From: UBA1801 sp035353395
GTDB taxonomy: Bacteria; Acidobacteriota; Holophagae; Holophagales; Holophagaceae
DNA length: 64,000 bases
NCBI GenBank assembly: GCA_035353395.1
Contig: DAOPZL010000009.1
Coordinates: 15,202-79,201 of the forward strand
Direction: 5' to 3'
Positions 25,026 to 33,336 of the stretch are shown here, piece after piece. Position 1 is the stretch's first letter; the number at the start of each line of letters is the position of its first letter. Made by a program: the position numbers and the translations under genes. The notes beneath the pieces were generated by a model that searched no databases, was not told the origin of the DNA, and worked only from the letters and a program-made list of their open reading frames with translations.

Positions 25026-26459
25026 ATGCGGACGCGGCCCCAGATCGCGAAAATCGTTGCCGTGACCCTGGCCTGCCTGATGGCCTTCGGCGCGTGGCGG
25101 CACCACGAGAGAAACCGGAAACGGGAGTTGCACATGCCCATGAAGACCTACGCCGCAGGGCGTTTCCAGTTGGATATCCCCGAACCCTCCACCCTCGCGG
25201 GGTGGGGGCGCCAGGACATTCCTATCGGGTCGATAACTGTATTTCCTGAGATCTCCAAGCGAAAATTCCAGAAAATGATTGTTGATGATCGCGTCGCCAG
25301 CCTGAAGAACGTCACGAGAAAATTCGGGAAACTTCTCAGTGAAACATCAACCGATATGGTCGATGTGGGTGAGGGAACCCTTCTGGAGAAGTACGTTCAT
25401 GACCAGGTGCCAAATTCATCACATGTGTTGTTCTGGGGAGAGGATGGATTCAAAGGAGAAGGATGCAAACGTGAAACCTATTACTGGATTGAGACTCCAG
25501 GCAACTTCTCTCAAGAAGGTGTGGGTTATCGTTTCGAGGGTGGCATCTGGGTGGATGCAGGGAAACAACAAACCGCACTGAGAGAAATATCCGATTATCT
25601 CTCTCGCATTCGTCCAAGAAGGGATGACGAGGTTCCCCAGGAGCCTGGGTATTGTTTTCAACACGCATTCCTCGCGGGGGATGTACCCTCCCCGTCAGAC
25701 GAATGTTTCGAAGCCATCGCTGCCGAATGGCGCTTGGCGCATCACCCGGACGTGGTGATCAGCCTCTACACCCAGGGGGCGCCGACCGTGAAGCCGGAAG
25801 GCCTCATCGCCCGGCACCGGGGGGCCATGCCGGAGGTCCTCGCCCGGTTCATCCGCGGAGTCCGGAGCCGGAAACGCACCCTCGGCGAATATGCCGGGGA
25901 GGAGATCGTCGTCAGGACCAAGGAAAAGAACGGCACATCCGGCTGCAACGCCATGTGGGAATTCGAAGGGGGCGACGAGAGGGACCTGACTCGGCCCTAC
26001 ATCATGGTGCAGATGTTCTCCGGCAGCGGGGACAAGGAGCCCGTGGAGAGCAGTCTCTCGGAGGCGGAATTCCTGGCCATGTGGGACGCGGTCCTGGAAT
26101 CCTTCCGCTGGCGGGGCCCGAAGCCGGGGACGGGCTCTCCGGTTTCCGAGATGCCCCCGGCAGCAGCTCCCAGGCCCCGATCCGCCCTGGGAACCCGCAT
26201 CCGTTCAGGCGAGCGATGTCCGGAGGCGGGCACCTGGACCTGTGCCCACGGGGAGAATCTCGGGGGCGCGAAACGCGTGTTCCGGGAAGGGGAGGAACTG
26301 CCCGCGGCGGTCCTGGATGTCCGGCGCGGCTGGTTCGGCACGCTGATGGGACGCCCCGCGGAAACCGTGGTGGACACCGTCTGGACCCTCGCGGGCTATC
26401 CGGAAGGCACCCCGCTCTGCGATCAGAGCGCTATGGGGTCCCCAGCAGCCCCTTCGTGA
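25026..26459 (+). CDS. Tli4-type immunity protein for the adjacent lipase effector
   Basis: A 477-residue protein with an N-terminal signal anchor (hydrophobic residues about 9-22), so probably periplasmic or inner-membrane tethered. It should bind and neutralise the lipase encoded 10 bp upstream. GRFQLDIPEPS near residue 44 and GYCFQHAFLAGD near 200 are the features I associate with Tli4-family immunity proteins. The C terminus carries a short CPEAGTWTC-type domain followed by a basic tail. AGGAGG precedes the ATG. The first 200 codons (about 25260-25620) fall to roughly 47% G+C by hand count, then return to local values, continuing the composition anomaly of the effector. Its 3' end overlaps the convergent reductase gene by 29 bp. 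Confidence 0.75.
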   Translation: MRTRPQIAKIVAVTLACLMAFGAWRHHERNRKRELHMPMKTYAAGRFQLDIPEPSTLAGWGRQDIPIGSITVFPEISKRKFQKMIVDDRVASLKNVTRKFGKLLSETSTDMVDVGEGTLLEKYVHDQVPNSSHVLFWGEDGFKGEGCKRETYYWIETPGNFSQEGVGYRFEGGIWVDAGKQQTALREISDYLSRIRPRRDDEVPQEPGYCFQHAFLAGDVPSPSDECFEAIAAEWRLAHHPDVVISLYTQGAPTVKPEGLIARHRGAMPEVLARFIRGVRSRKRTLGEYAGEEIVVRTKEKNGTSGCNAMWEFEGGDERDLTRPYIMVQMFSGSGDKEPVESSLSEAEFLAMWDAVLESFRWRGPKPGTGSPVSEMPPAAAPRPRSALGTRIRSGERCPEAGTWTCAHGENLGGAKRVFREGEELPAAVLDVRRGWFGTLMGRPAETVVDTVWTLAGYPEGTPLCDQSAMGSPAAPS

Positions 26460-27564
26460 GGTGGGAGATGGCTCTCTGGGCCACCTCGGAATAGCGGCTC
26501 TCGCCTGAGAGGAGGCGCGCCATGTGCTGGACCGCGCCGGGACGCTGGACGCCCAGGCGGTAGGCCGCCGCGGGCACGCGGAAGAAGATCCGGGCCAGGC
26601 GACGGGCCCAGATCATTTCCGTTCCCAGGCGTTCGTGGATCCGCCGGGTGTAGTCCTCGAGGGAAGGATCCTTCCGGGAGAGCGCGGCATGCACGCTCTC
26701 GGCGGCGATCCGCCCCGAGAGCACCGAGGGGCGGATGCCTTCGGCCGTGAAAGGGTCCACCAGGCAGGCGGTCTCGCCCGCCAGGAGCGCCTGCTGGGTA
26801 TGGAGCGTCTGGTCTCCGTCCCAGAGCTTGATGGGGTGGCCTGCCGGACGCATGTGGTCGGGATCGAGCTGCAAGCCCCGGCAGTAGGCCCCGAAGGATG
26901 CCCGGAGGTTTCCACCCCCCTTCCCGCGGAAGACGCCGCAGCCCACGGACCAGCCGTCGGCCTTGGGGAAGGCCCACTGGTAGCCGTTCGGGACGGAACC
27001 GAAATCCACGTGCGCCGTGCGGACATCGGTCATCGGGCAGAGGGCCTCGCCCTCCAGGGCGACCGCCAGGGTATGTTTCAGCCGGGAGAACCCGAGGGCC
27101 TTCGCGGTCCTCCCGAGGGCCCCGTCCGCGCCGATGAGGAAGCGGCCCGCCGCGGGGCCCGAGGGCGTATCCACGGTCCAGTGGCCGGACTCCCAGCGGC
27201 AGGCCGTCGCTTCCGTGGCATCGCGCAGCTCGGCGCCCTGGGACACCGCCTGGTCCACGAGCAGCTGGTCGAACACCTCCCGGCGGACCATCCAGAGGGT
27301 CGTCGTGGGTCCGAGGTCCGCCTCGACGGGGGTTGCCATCTCCCAGGTGAGGCGGAGGCGTGAAATCGAGGTGGAGACGGCGGGCGCGAGATCGAAGGGG
27401 AGCCACCGCGCGACCTCGGGCGAGACGCCGCCTCCGCAGGGTTTCATGCGGGGGAGCTTGGCCTTCTCCAGCAGCAGGACCTTCCTTCCCATGTGGGCCA
27501 GGTGGTAGGCGGCGGTGGCGCCTGCAGGGCCCGCGCCGATCACGATGCTGTCGTAGCTGTCCAT
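26431..27564 (-). CDS. FAD-dependent oxidoreductase, geranylgeranyl reductase family
   Basis: A 377-residue flavoprotein. The dinucleotide-binding fold is plain: SIVIGAGPAGATAAYHLAH, with the second-strand acidic residue in VLLLEKAKLPRMKPCGGGVS, which is the family hallmark PCGGG. The FAD-binding GADGALGRTAKALG motif lies near residue 145 and LVDPFTAEGIRPSVLSGR near 275. Relatives reduce isoprenoid double bonds in menaquinone side chains, chlorophyll or archaeal lipids; in this setting quinone or polyprenol modification is plausible but inferred. The gene lies 4 bp after an Lrp-family gene, so the two form an operon. Convergent overlap of 29 bp with the immunity gene marks the edge of the T6SS island. 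Confidence 0.82.
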   Translation of the reverse strand: MDSYDSIVIGAGPAGATAAYHLAHMGRKVLLLEKAKLPRMKPCGGGVSPEVARWLPFDLAPAVSTSISRLRLTWEMATPVEADLGPTTTLWMVRREVFDQLLVDQAVSQGAELRDATEATACRWESGHWTVDTPSGPAAGRFLIGADGALGRTAKALGFSRLKHTLAVALEGEALCPMTDVRTAHVDFGSVPNGYQWAFPKADGWSVGCGVFRGKGGGNLRASFGAYCRGLQLDPDHMRPAGHPIKLWDGDQTLHTQQALLAGETACLVDPFTAEGIRPSVLSGRIAAESVHAALSRKDPSLEDYTRRIHERLGTEMIWARRLARIFFRVPAAAYRLGVQRPGAVQHMARLLSGESRYSEVAQRAISHLTKGLLGTP

Positions 27565-27568
27565 CGCT

Positions 27569-28024
27569 TCAGCCCCGCCGCCGGTCGACGACCGAGGAAA
27601 GGACGAAGGCCGTGTTCGTGTCCGCCACGCCGGGCAGGTCCGCCAGGTGCGCCCAGATGGCGTTCACTCGCTCCTGGCTCTCCGCCTCGATGTGGACGAT
27701 CAGGTCGGAATCGCCGCTCACGACGTAGCAGCATGTGACTTCGGGGATTCTCGCGATGGCGTCCGTGACCTCCGTGCCGCGCATCCGGTCCTTCCGGTAG
27801 ACCCGGATGATGGCTCGTGCCGAGGCCCTTCCGCTGGGCACTTCGCCCACCCGGATGGTGTAGCCCCCGATCACCTTCCGGGCCTCGAGCCGGTCAATGC
27901 GGTGGCGCACGGCGTGCCGGGAGAGGTGCACGCGCTGGGCCAGCGTCGCGACGGGGATGCGCGCGTCCGCGAGGAGTTCCTCGAGGATCTTCCGGTCGAT
28001 GGCATCGAGTTCTGCGGCGTTCAT
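27569..28024 (-). CDS. Lrp/AsnC-family transcriptional regulator (second copy)
   Basis: A 151-residue feast/famine regulator with the N-terminal helix-turn-helix LDAIDRKILEELLADARIP and LAQRVHLSRHAVRHRIDRLE, and the C-terminal RAM domain containing VTCCYVVSGDSDLIVHIEA. Start ATG 28024 is chosen by alignment to the family; the frame extends far upstream but only as antisense to thrC. A good Shine-Dalgarno is not visible. It is about 40% similar by eye to the Lrp protein at 17.9 kb, so the two are paralogues of one family rather than recent duplicates. It is divergent from thrC and operonic with the reductase, so threonine or branched-chain amino-acid control is a reasonable guess. Confidence 0.88.
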   Translation of the reverse strand: MNAAELDAIDRKILEELLADARIPVATLAQRVHLSRHAVRHRIDRLEARKVIGGYTIRVGEVPSGRASARAIIRVYRKDRMRGTEVTDAIARIPEVTCCYVVSGDSDLIVHIEAESQERVNAIWAHLADLPGVADTNTAFVLSSVVDRRRG

Positions 28025-28168
28025 GGGAGGGATCGCGGAAGGGTGCCACTTCGGCAGGCCCACCTTCCATAGTGACCAGGATCCGGCCCAAGTTCGAGCC
28101 TTCTGGCAGGCCATTCCGCCCGCCCGGATCGCTAAACTGGGGCAGCGAATCCGGAAGGGGTGACCGCC

Positions 28169-29575
28169 ATGCAGAACATCAGCACGCGAGGGGGATGCGC
28201 CCCGGTGCCTTTCTCCAGGACCCTGCTGGGCGGGCTCGCGCCGGACGGCGGCCTCTTCCTGCCGGAGGCCTATCCCCGGGTCACGGACGAGGACCTGGCC
28301 CGCTGGCGGTCCCTGGACTATCCGGGGCTGGCCTTCGAGATCGTCCGCCGGTTCGCCACGGACATTCCCGAGGAGGACCTCCGGGCCCTGGTGTCCAGGA
28401 CCTATACGGCCGGGACCTTCGGCAGTCCGGACATCGTGCCCCTGAGGACCCTGGAGCCCGGACTGCACATCCTGGGCCTGTCCAACGGCCCCACCCTGGC
28501 GTTCAAGGACATCGCCCTGCAGCTGCTCGGGAACCTCTTCGAGTACGCCCTGGCCAGATCTGGCGAGGAGCTGAACATCCTTGGCGCGACCTCCGGGGAC
28601 ACGGGCTCCTCGGCGGAGTACGCCATGCGGGGCAAGAAGGGCATCCGGGTGTTCATGCTCTCGCCCCACGGCCGGATGAGCGCCTTCCAGCGGGCCCAGA
28701 TGTACAGCCTGGCCGACCCGAACATCTTCAACCTGGCCATCGAGAGCATGTTCGACGACTGCCAGAACATCGTGAAGGCCGTCTCCAACGACCGCGCCTT
28801 CAAGGAGAAGTACCGGATCGGGACGGTGAACTCCATCAACTGGTCCCGCCTCATGGCCCAGGTGGTCTACTACTTCAAGGGCTACTTCGCCGCGACCCGG
28901 TCCAACGACGAGCAGGTGTCCTTCGCGGTGCCCTCGGGGAACTTCGGGAACATCTGCGCCGGGCACGTGGCCCGGTGCATGGGGCTGCCCATCAGGCGCC
29001 TCGTCCTCGCCACCAACGAGAACGACGTCCTGGACGAGTTCTTCCGCACGGGGGTCTACAAACCCCGCTCCGCGGGCGATACCTTCGCCACCTCGAGCCC
29101 TTCCATGGACATCTCGAAGGCCTCGAACTTCGAGCGCTTCGTGTTCGACCTGGTGGGCCGCGACGCGGCCCTGGTCAAGGCCCTCTGGGCGGAGGTGGAC
29201 GCGGGCAGGCCCTTCGATCTCTCCGGAACCCCGCATTTCGCGCGGATCGCCGACTTCGGCTTCGTGTCCGGGAAGAGCACCCATGCGGACCGGCTGGAGA
29301 CCATCCGGCGGATCTGGGGGCGCCACGGGGTGGAGATCGACACCCACACGGCGGACGGGATCAAGGTGGGCCTCCAGCACCGGGAGGCCGGCGTGCCCCT
29401 GGTCTGCCTGGAAACGGCCCTCCCCGTCAAGTTCGAGGACACCATCCTGGAAGCCCTGGGGCGCAAGCCGGCCTGTCCCGCCCGGTTCCAGGATCTCGAA
29501 CGGCGACCCCAGCACTTCACCGTTCTGCCCCCCGCGGTGGACCGCGTGAAGGCCTTCATCGAGGCCCATGCCTGA
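28169..29575 (+). CDS. thrC: Threonine synthase
   Basis: PLP enzyme converting O-phosphohomoserine to threonine. The 468-residue protein shows STRGGCAPVPFSRTLLGGLAPDGGLFLP at the N terminus (positions about 28175-28265), the PLP lysine Lys113 in GPTLAFKDIALQLLG, ILGATSGDTGSSAEYAMRG, and AVPSGNFGNICAGHVA, all standard for the long, E. coli-like class. ATG 28169 has GGAAGGGG about nine bases upstream; GTG 28160 lies too close to that site. A TAAACT at 28133 may be its -10. The 3' end overlaps the next gene by 8 bp, indicating translational coupling with the ApgM-like protein. Confidence 0.94.
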   Translation: MQNISTRGGCAPVPFSRTLLGGLAPDGGLFLPEAYPRVTDEDLARWRSLDYPGLAFEIVRRFATDIPEEDLRALVSRTYTAGTFGSPDIVPLRTLEPGLHILGLSNGPTLAFKDIALQLLGNLFEYALARSGEELNILGATSGDTGSSAEYAMRGKKGIRVFMLSPHGRMSAFQRAQMYSLADPNIFNLAIESMFDDCQNIVKAVSNDRAFKEKYRIGTVNSINWSRLMAQVVYYFKGYFAATRSNDEQVSFAVPSGNFGNICAGHVARCMGLPIRRLVLATNENDVLDEFFRTGVYKPRSAGDTFATSSPSMDISKASNFERFVFDLVGRDAALVKALWAEVDAGRPFDLSGTPHFARIADFGFVSGKSTHADRLETIRRIWGRHGVEIDTHTADGIKVGLQHREAGVPLVCLETALPVKFEDTILEALGRKPACPARFQDLERRPQHFTVLPPAVDRVKAFIEAHA

Positions 29576-30767
29576 CATGAAATACGTGATCATCCTTCCC
29601 GACGGAGCCTCCGACGAGCCGCTGCCCGAGCTCGGAGGGCGGACGCCCCTGGAGGCCGCCCGCATTCCCCACATGGACGCCATCTCCCGCGCCGGCCGCC
29701 TGGGCCGCATCGTGACGATCCCCGAGGGCTTCCCCGCCGGGACGGACGCCGGAACCCTCACGCTCATGGGCTACGATCCGCGCAAGTACCACACTGGCCG
29801 CGCCCCCATGGAGGCCCTGGCCCAGCGGGTGAGCGCCTCCCCGGACCAGCTCATCTTCCGCTGCAACTTCGTGAACATCGCCGACGGCCGGATGAAGGAC
29901 TTCACCGCCGGGCACATCTCCCAGTCCGACGCCGCGGCCCTGATCGCCTCCCTCAACGAGGCCGTCTTCCCCGGCGAGACCTGCGCCTTCCACACCGGGG
30001 TCTCCTACCGCAACCTGCTGCTGCTCTCCGGCGCCGCGGACATGACGGTGGAATGCCAGCCTCCCCACGACATCACCGGCGAGCGCGTGGATGCCTACTG
30101 GCCCAAGGGGGAGGGAGGGGACCGCGTGGCCGGGATCATGCGGCGCGCGGCGGAGGTGCTGGCCGACCACCCCGTCAACCAGCGCCGCCGGGCGAGGGGC
30201 GAGGCGTGGGCCACGAACATCTGGCTCTGGGGGCAGGGCACGCCGATGAAGCTGGAGACCCTGCAGGCCCGGTTCGGGCTCAGGGGCGCGGCGATCACCG
30301 CCGTGGACATCATCCGGGGCATCGCCCTGGGCATGGGCATGGACCTCGTCGAGGTGCCCGGCGCCACGGGCTACATCGACACGGACTACGACGGCAAGGG
30401 CCGCGCGGCCCTCGAGGCCCTGGACCGCTACGACGTGGTGGTCGTGCACGTGGAGGCGCCGGACGAGGCCGCCCACCAGGGGATGGCGGAAGAGAAGGCG
30501 AGATCCCTGGCGCGCATCGACGAGGCCATCGTGGGGCCGCTCCTGGCCAAGCTCCGGACGATGGGGGACTACCGCATCCTCATCGCCCCCGACCATGCCA
30601 CCCTGGTGCGGACCAAGGGCCACCATCCGGAGCCGCCGCCTTTCTGCTATGCGGGAACAGGGGTCGGGCCCGGGTCCGGCAGGGCTTTCACTGAGCGCGA
30701 GGCCGCGGCCTGCGGCCTGATGCTGGATCCTGGCCACACGCTCCTGGAGCGGTTCCTGCGTCCGTAG
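29568..30767 (+). CDS. ApgM-like phosphoglycerate mutase family protein, candidate homoserine kinase
   Basis: A 399-residue alkaline-phosphatase-superfamily protein of the archaeal-type cofactor-independent phosphoglycerate mutase family. Metal-site motifs include IILPDGASDEPL near the N terminus, PAGTDAGTLTLMGYDP (catalytic Ser/Thr region, near residue 65), VVVHVEAPDEAAHQG and LIAPDHATLVRTKGHHPEP near the C terminus. ATG 29577 is an alternative start. Homologues next to thrC in Bacteroides and Desulfovibrio have been reported to supply homoserine kinase activity in genomes lacking ThrB. The 8-bp overlap with thrC here, and the absence of a thrB in the window, make that role likelier than glycolysis; this is inference. 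Confidence 0.85.
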   Translation: MPDMKYVIILPDGASDEPLPELGGRTPLEAARIPHMDAISRAGRLGRIVTIPEGFPAGTDAGTLTLMGYDPRKYHTGRAPMEALAQRVSASPDQLIFRCNFVNIADGRMKDFTAGHISQSDAAALIASLNEAVFPGETCAFHTGVSYRNLLLLSGAADMTVECQPPHDITGERVDAYWPKGEGGDRVAGIMRRAAEVLADHPVNQRRRARGEAWATNIWLWGQGTPMKLETLQARFGLRGAAITAVDIIRGIALGMGMDLVEVPGATGYIDTDYDGKGRAALEALDRYDVVVVHVEAPDEAAHQGMAEEKARSLARIDEAIVGPLLAKLRTMGDYRILIAPDHATLVRTKGHHPEPPPFCYAGTGVGPGSGRAFTEREAAACGLMLDPGHTLLERFLRP

Positions 30768-30770
30768 GGA

Positions 30771-31538
30771 TCAGCCCAGGAAGTAGGCGAGGATCGCCGC
30801 CGTGAAGACGCCGGGCAGCATGTTGCCCACCGGAAGGCGCCGGATGCCCATGAGGTCGATGCCGATCGCGGCGATGAGCAGGCCGCCCGTGGCGGTGAGC
30901 GTGGCGAGGACGGGGAGGGTGAGGTAGGGGGCGACGCCCTGGGCCGCCAGGGTGATCCCGCCCTGGTAGAGGACAAGGGGGATGGCGGAGAGCGCGACAC
31001 CGAGGCCGAGGGTGCTGGCGAGCACGACGGAGCCGATGCCGTCCAGCATCGCCTTGACGTAGAGGACGTGGGGCTGTCCGGCGGCGTCCTGGATCGGGCC
31101 GATCACGGCCATGGCGCCGATGCAGTAGACGAGCGAGGCGGTCACGAAGCCCTCGATGAGATTGTGGCTTCCCGTGTCCGGAGTCCCCCCCTTCGCCGGC
31201 GAGGCCTGGAACTTGGCGGTGATCCGGTGCAGATACTGTCCGAAGGACTCAAGACGCCGCTCGATGTGGAGCAGCTCTCCGAGGATGCTCCCGCTGACCA
31301 TGCCCCCGATCACGATCAGCAGGTTGGGCCGGTAGGGCATCGGCCCCGCATAGGGGATCTGAGTCTGCTCGATGTGGGGATCCAGGGCCATCTGCATGCC
31401 CATGCAGAAGACCGTCAGGCCGATGGCGTACATCGTGGTCGTGCGGATGCGTTCCGGAATGAACCGGCCGAAGAAGAGGCCGAAGGACGCGCCGAACAGG
31501 ATCGCCGCGGCATTGACGAGGGTTCCGATACCTGGCAT
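30771..31538 (-). CDS. DUF554 family integral membrane protein
   Basis: A 255-residue inner-membrane protein of the DUF554 (YdfK/YqgA) family. About seven hydrophobic helices are visible, beginning with GTLVNAAAILFGASFGLFFG and followed by MYAIGLTVFCMGMQMAL. A conserved-looking VIGGMVSGSILGELLHIE lies near residue 70, then FVTASLVYCIGAMAVIGPIQD near 120 and LLIAAIGIDLMGIRRLPVGN near the C terminus. The start ATG 31538 has GGGAG eight bases upstream; the frame extends to 31613 without a better site. Function is unknown for the family; transport has been suggested. It is convergent with the ApgM-like gene. Confidence 0.85.
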   Translation of the reverse strand: MPGIGTLVNAAAILFGASFGLFFGRFIPERIRTTTMYAIGLTVFCMGMQMALDPHIEQTQIPYAGPMPYRPNLLIVIGGMVSGSILGELLHIERRLESFGQYLHRITAKFQASPAKGGTPDTGSHNLIEGFVTASLVYCIGAMAVIGPIQDAAGQPHVLYVKAMLDGIGSVVLASTLGLGVALSAIPLVLYQGGITLAAQGVAPYLTLPVLATLTATGGLLIAAIGIDLMGIRRLPVGNMLPGVFTAAILAYFLG

Positions 31539-31651
31539 TCGTGGCTCCCTGGAGGCGGTCGCCGCTCGCAGGACACCCTGATCGGCCCGCCGTCCAGGAC
31601 ACAAGTGTACCAAGGCTGACGGAAGCTATAGCGCCATCACGATTTCTGATG

Positions 31652-32128
31652 CTAGGCCGTCTCGCTGAGGTTCACGACCCGCCCGCCCGTGATCCGGGCA
31701 AGCTGGTCGAGGGTGGTCGGCACGCCCGTCGCGTCCGTCCCGGCGGCAGGATAGACGGTCCCCAGGTCACCCAGGGCCTCGTCGAGCAGGATCTCCACCC
31801 CCTCCAGGCCGAAGGGGCACACCCCGCCGGGCCGGAAGCCCGTGACGTGCTCGGTCTCGTCGGCGGTGGTCATGGAAACCTTCGCGCCGATGACCCGCTT
31901 GAGGACGCCGGAGGAGAGGCGCTTGTCGCCCGGGCACACCACCATGTGGTAGGTTCCGCCCTTGCTCTTGAAGAGCAGGGACTTGGCGATCCGGGCGTTC
32001 TCCACGCCCAGGCGCCGGGCCGCCATCTCGACGGTCGGCGTGCTGCCGGGTTCGAACTCGAGGGCGCTGAGGCCGTGGGCCTGGAGGATCTGCAGGACTT
32101 TTTCGGGAATCATGAGGTTTCCAGCCAT
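31652..32128 (-). CDS. YbaK/ProX-type aminoacyl-tRNA deacylase domain protein
   Basis: A 158-residue single-domain protein of the YbaK/prolyl-tRNA synthetase-associated superfamily, which hydrolyses mischarged tRNAs such as Cys- or Ala-tRNA(Pro). IAKSLLFKSKGGTYHMVVCPGD contains the conserved Lys of the active site (positions about 31935-32000), followed by KRLSSGVLKRVIGA and TGFRPGGVCPFGL near residue 90, the glycine-rich loop of the family. The ATG at 32128 immediately follows the T-run of a terminator hairpin, leaving no room for a ribosome-binding site. ATG 32113 (MIPEKVLQ) is therefore the better start. Which tRNA is edited cannot be inferred. Confidence 0.82.
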   Translation of the reverse strand: MAGNLMIPEKVLQILQAHGLSALEFEPGSTPTVEMAARRLGVENARIAKSLLFKSKGGTYHMVVCPGDKRLSSGVLKRVIGAKVSMTTADETEHVTGFRPGGVCPFGLEGVEILLDEALGDLGTVYPAAGTDATGVPTTLDQLARITGGRVVNLSETA

Positions 32129-32157
32129 TAAAAAACAGCCCCGCGGACGGGGCTGTT
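32129..32157 (-). terminator. Rho-independent terminator after the GNAT gene
   Basis: On the minus strand AACAGCCCCG and CGGGGCTGTT form a ten-base-pair stem with a short loop, followed by a run of T (positions 32135-32130). It lies 16 bp after the GNAT stop and should end the korDABC-GNAT transcript. The T-run abuts the first possible ybaK start codon. Confidence 0.85.
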
Positions 32158-32173
32158 GGGGTGCGGAGACGGA

Positions 32174-32770
32174 CTAGTCTCTATGGGGTTGGTAGTCCTG
32201 CACCATGGTCTCCATGGCCGCCCAGATCTGGGAGACATCGTTGGCCATGATGATCAGGTCGCGCTTGGTCCCGCTGATGTCCTTGACGTGGCGCGGAAGG
32301 ACGGCCTCCTTCTGGAAACCGAGCTTCTCGAAGGTCCGGCGGGAGCCGAGCTGGTTCTCGACCATGTTCACGAGGAGCTTCTCGATGCCGATGTCCGTGG
32401 CGATCTTCACCAGGGTTCCGGCCATGGCCAGCCCCAGTCCCTGCCTGCGGTGGGAGCGGGCGATGGTGAGGCGGATCTCGCCCACGTGCTTCGTCCAGCC
32501 ATGGAGGGTCCGGTAGAGGGAGGCCTCTCCCACCACCTTGTCCCCGTCCTTCGCCACGAGGCAGACGATTTCCTTGGTGGCCACCTTGCGCAGGAAGCGA
32601 TCCGCCCATTCCTTGGTGGTCACGTCGTCCTTCAGGACCTCGCGGTCCTGCTCGGGCAGCGTTCGGTAGAACTCGACCAGGCCGAGGCAGTCGGAGACTT
32701 CCAGCATCAGAAGCTCGATGGTCCTGCCGTCCTGGAGCGTGACGGTCCTGGGGAGAGTGCTGGCGGCCAT
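32174..32770 (-). CDS. GNAT-family N-acetyltransferase
   Basis: A 198-residue acetyltransferase. The acetyl-CoA pyrophosphate-binding motif A is visible as RSHRRQGLGLAMAGTLVKIA (Q/RxxGxG/A, residues about 106-125), preceded by the beta-4 strand VGEIRLTIA and followed by VENQLGSRRTFEKLGFQKEAV, the motif B helix and strand. ATG 32770 has AGGAG seven bases upstream. It follows korC by 8 bp and precedes a terminator, so it is the last gene of the ferredoxin oxidoreductase operon. The substrate is unknown; acetylation of an enzyme of the operon, or of a product, is speculation. Confidence 0.85.
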   Translation of the reverse strand: MAASTLPRTVTLQDGRTIELLMLEVSDCLGLVEFYRTLPEQDREVLKDDVTTKEWADRFLRKVATKEIVCLVAKDGDKVVGEASLYRTLHGWTKHVGEIRLTIARSHRRQGLGLAMAGTLVKIATDIGIEKLLVNMVENQLGSRRTFEKLGFQKEAVLPRHVKDISGTKRDLIIMANDVSQIWAAMETMVQDYQPHRD

Positions 32771-32778
32771 GGGGACTC

Positions 32779-33336
32779 CTATTTCAGTTGAGTCGAGTGC
32801 TCTCTTCCGTAATCGTAACCTTTCTTGAGGGCCTTGAGATTCAGCTCCTCGGTTCCCTTGGGCACGGAGGACTTGACGGCCTGCTCGATGGCTTCCCAGG
32901 AGACCAGGCCGGTGGCGCCGGCGAAGAATCCGACCATGACGATGTTCAGCACCAGGCGCCGGCCCAGTTCCTCGGCGAAGCGGGTCGCGGGAATGCCCAC
33001 GGCCTTGGCGCCCTTGGGCAGCTTGCCGTCCAGCGCCACGAGTTCCTCCTCGTAGAGGACGAGGCCTTCGGGTTTCAACTGGGGGATGAACTGGTTGTAG
33101 GCGTCCTGGGACATGAGGACCAGGATGTCCGGGGTCTTCACGTAGGGGTAGCCGATCGCCTCGTCGGAGAGGATCACCTGCGCGCTGCAGGCGCTGCCCC
33201 GGGCCTCGGGGCCGAAGGCCTGGATCAGGGTGGCCTGCTTGCCGCCGAAGATGCTGGCGCACTTTCCGATAATCGACGCGCAGAGGATGACGCCCTGCCC
33301 GCCCAGGCCGCCTAAGCGGATTTCAGTCTTGGCCAT
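32779..33336 (-). CDS. korC: 2-oxoacid:ferredoxin oxidoreductase, gamma subunit
   Basis: The gamma subunit of a four-component 2-oxoglutarate (or other 2-oxoacid):ferredoxin oxidoreductase, 185 residues. The family signature LGGLGGQGVILCASIIG is at the N terminus, with EARGSACSAQVILSDEAIGYP near residue 45 and the VLMSQDAYNQF segment near 75. Start ATG 33336 has GGAG seven bases upstream and overlaps the end of korB by 14 bp; ATG 33348 is in frame but less well placed. The gene order ferredoxin-alpha-beta-gamma matches korDABC of epsilonproteobacteria, Bacteroidetes and others. Confidence 0.9.
   Translation of the reverse strand: MAKTEIRLGGLGGQGVILCASIIGKCASIFGGKQATLIQAFGPEARGSACSAQVILSDEAIGYPYVKTPDILVLMSQDAYNQFIPQLKPEGLVLYEEELVALDGKLPKGAKAVGIPATRFAEELGRRLVLNIVMVGFFAGATGLVSWEAIEQAVKSSVPKGTEELNLKALKKGYDYGREHSTQLK

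Noticed and set aside
28025..29767. A 732-codon leftward frame ending in the second Lrp gene
   Set aside because: All but the last 151 codons are antisense to thrC and the ApgM-like gene.
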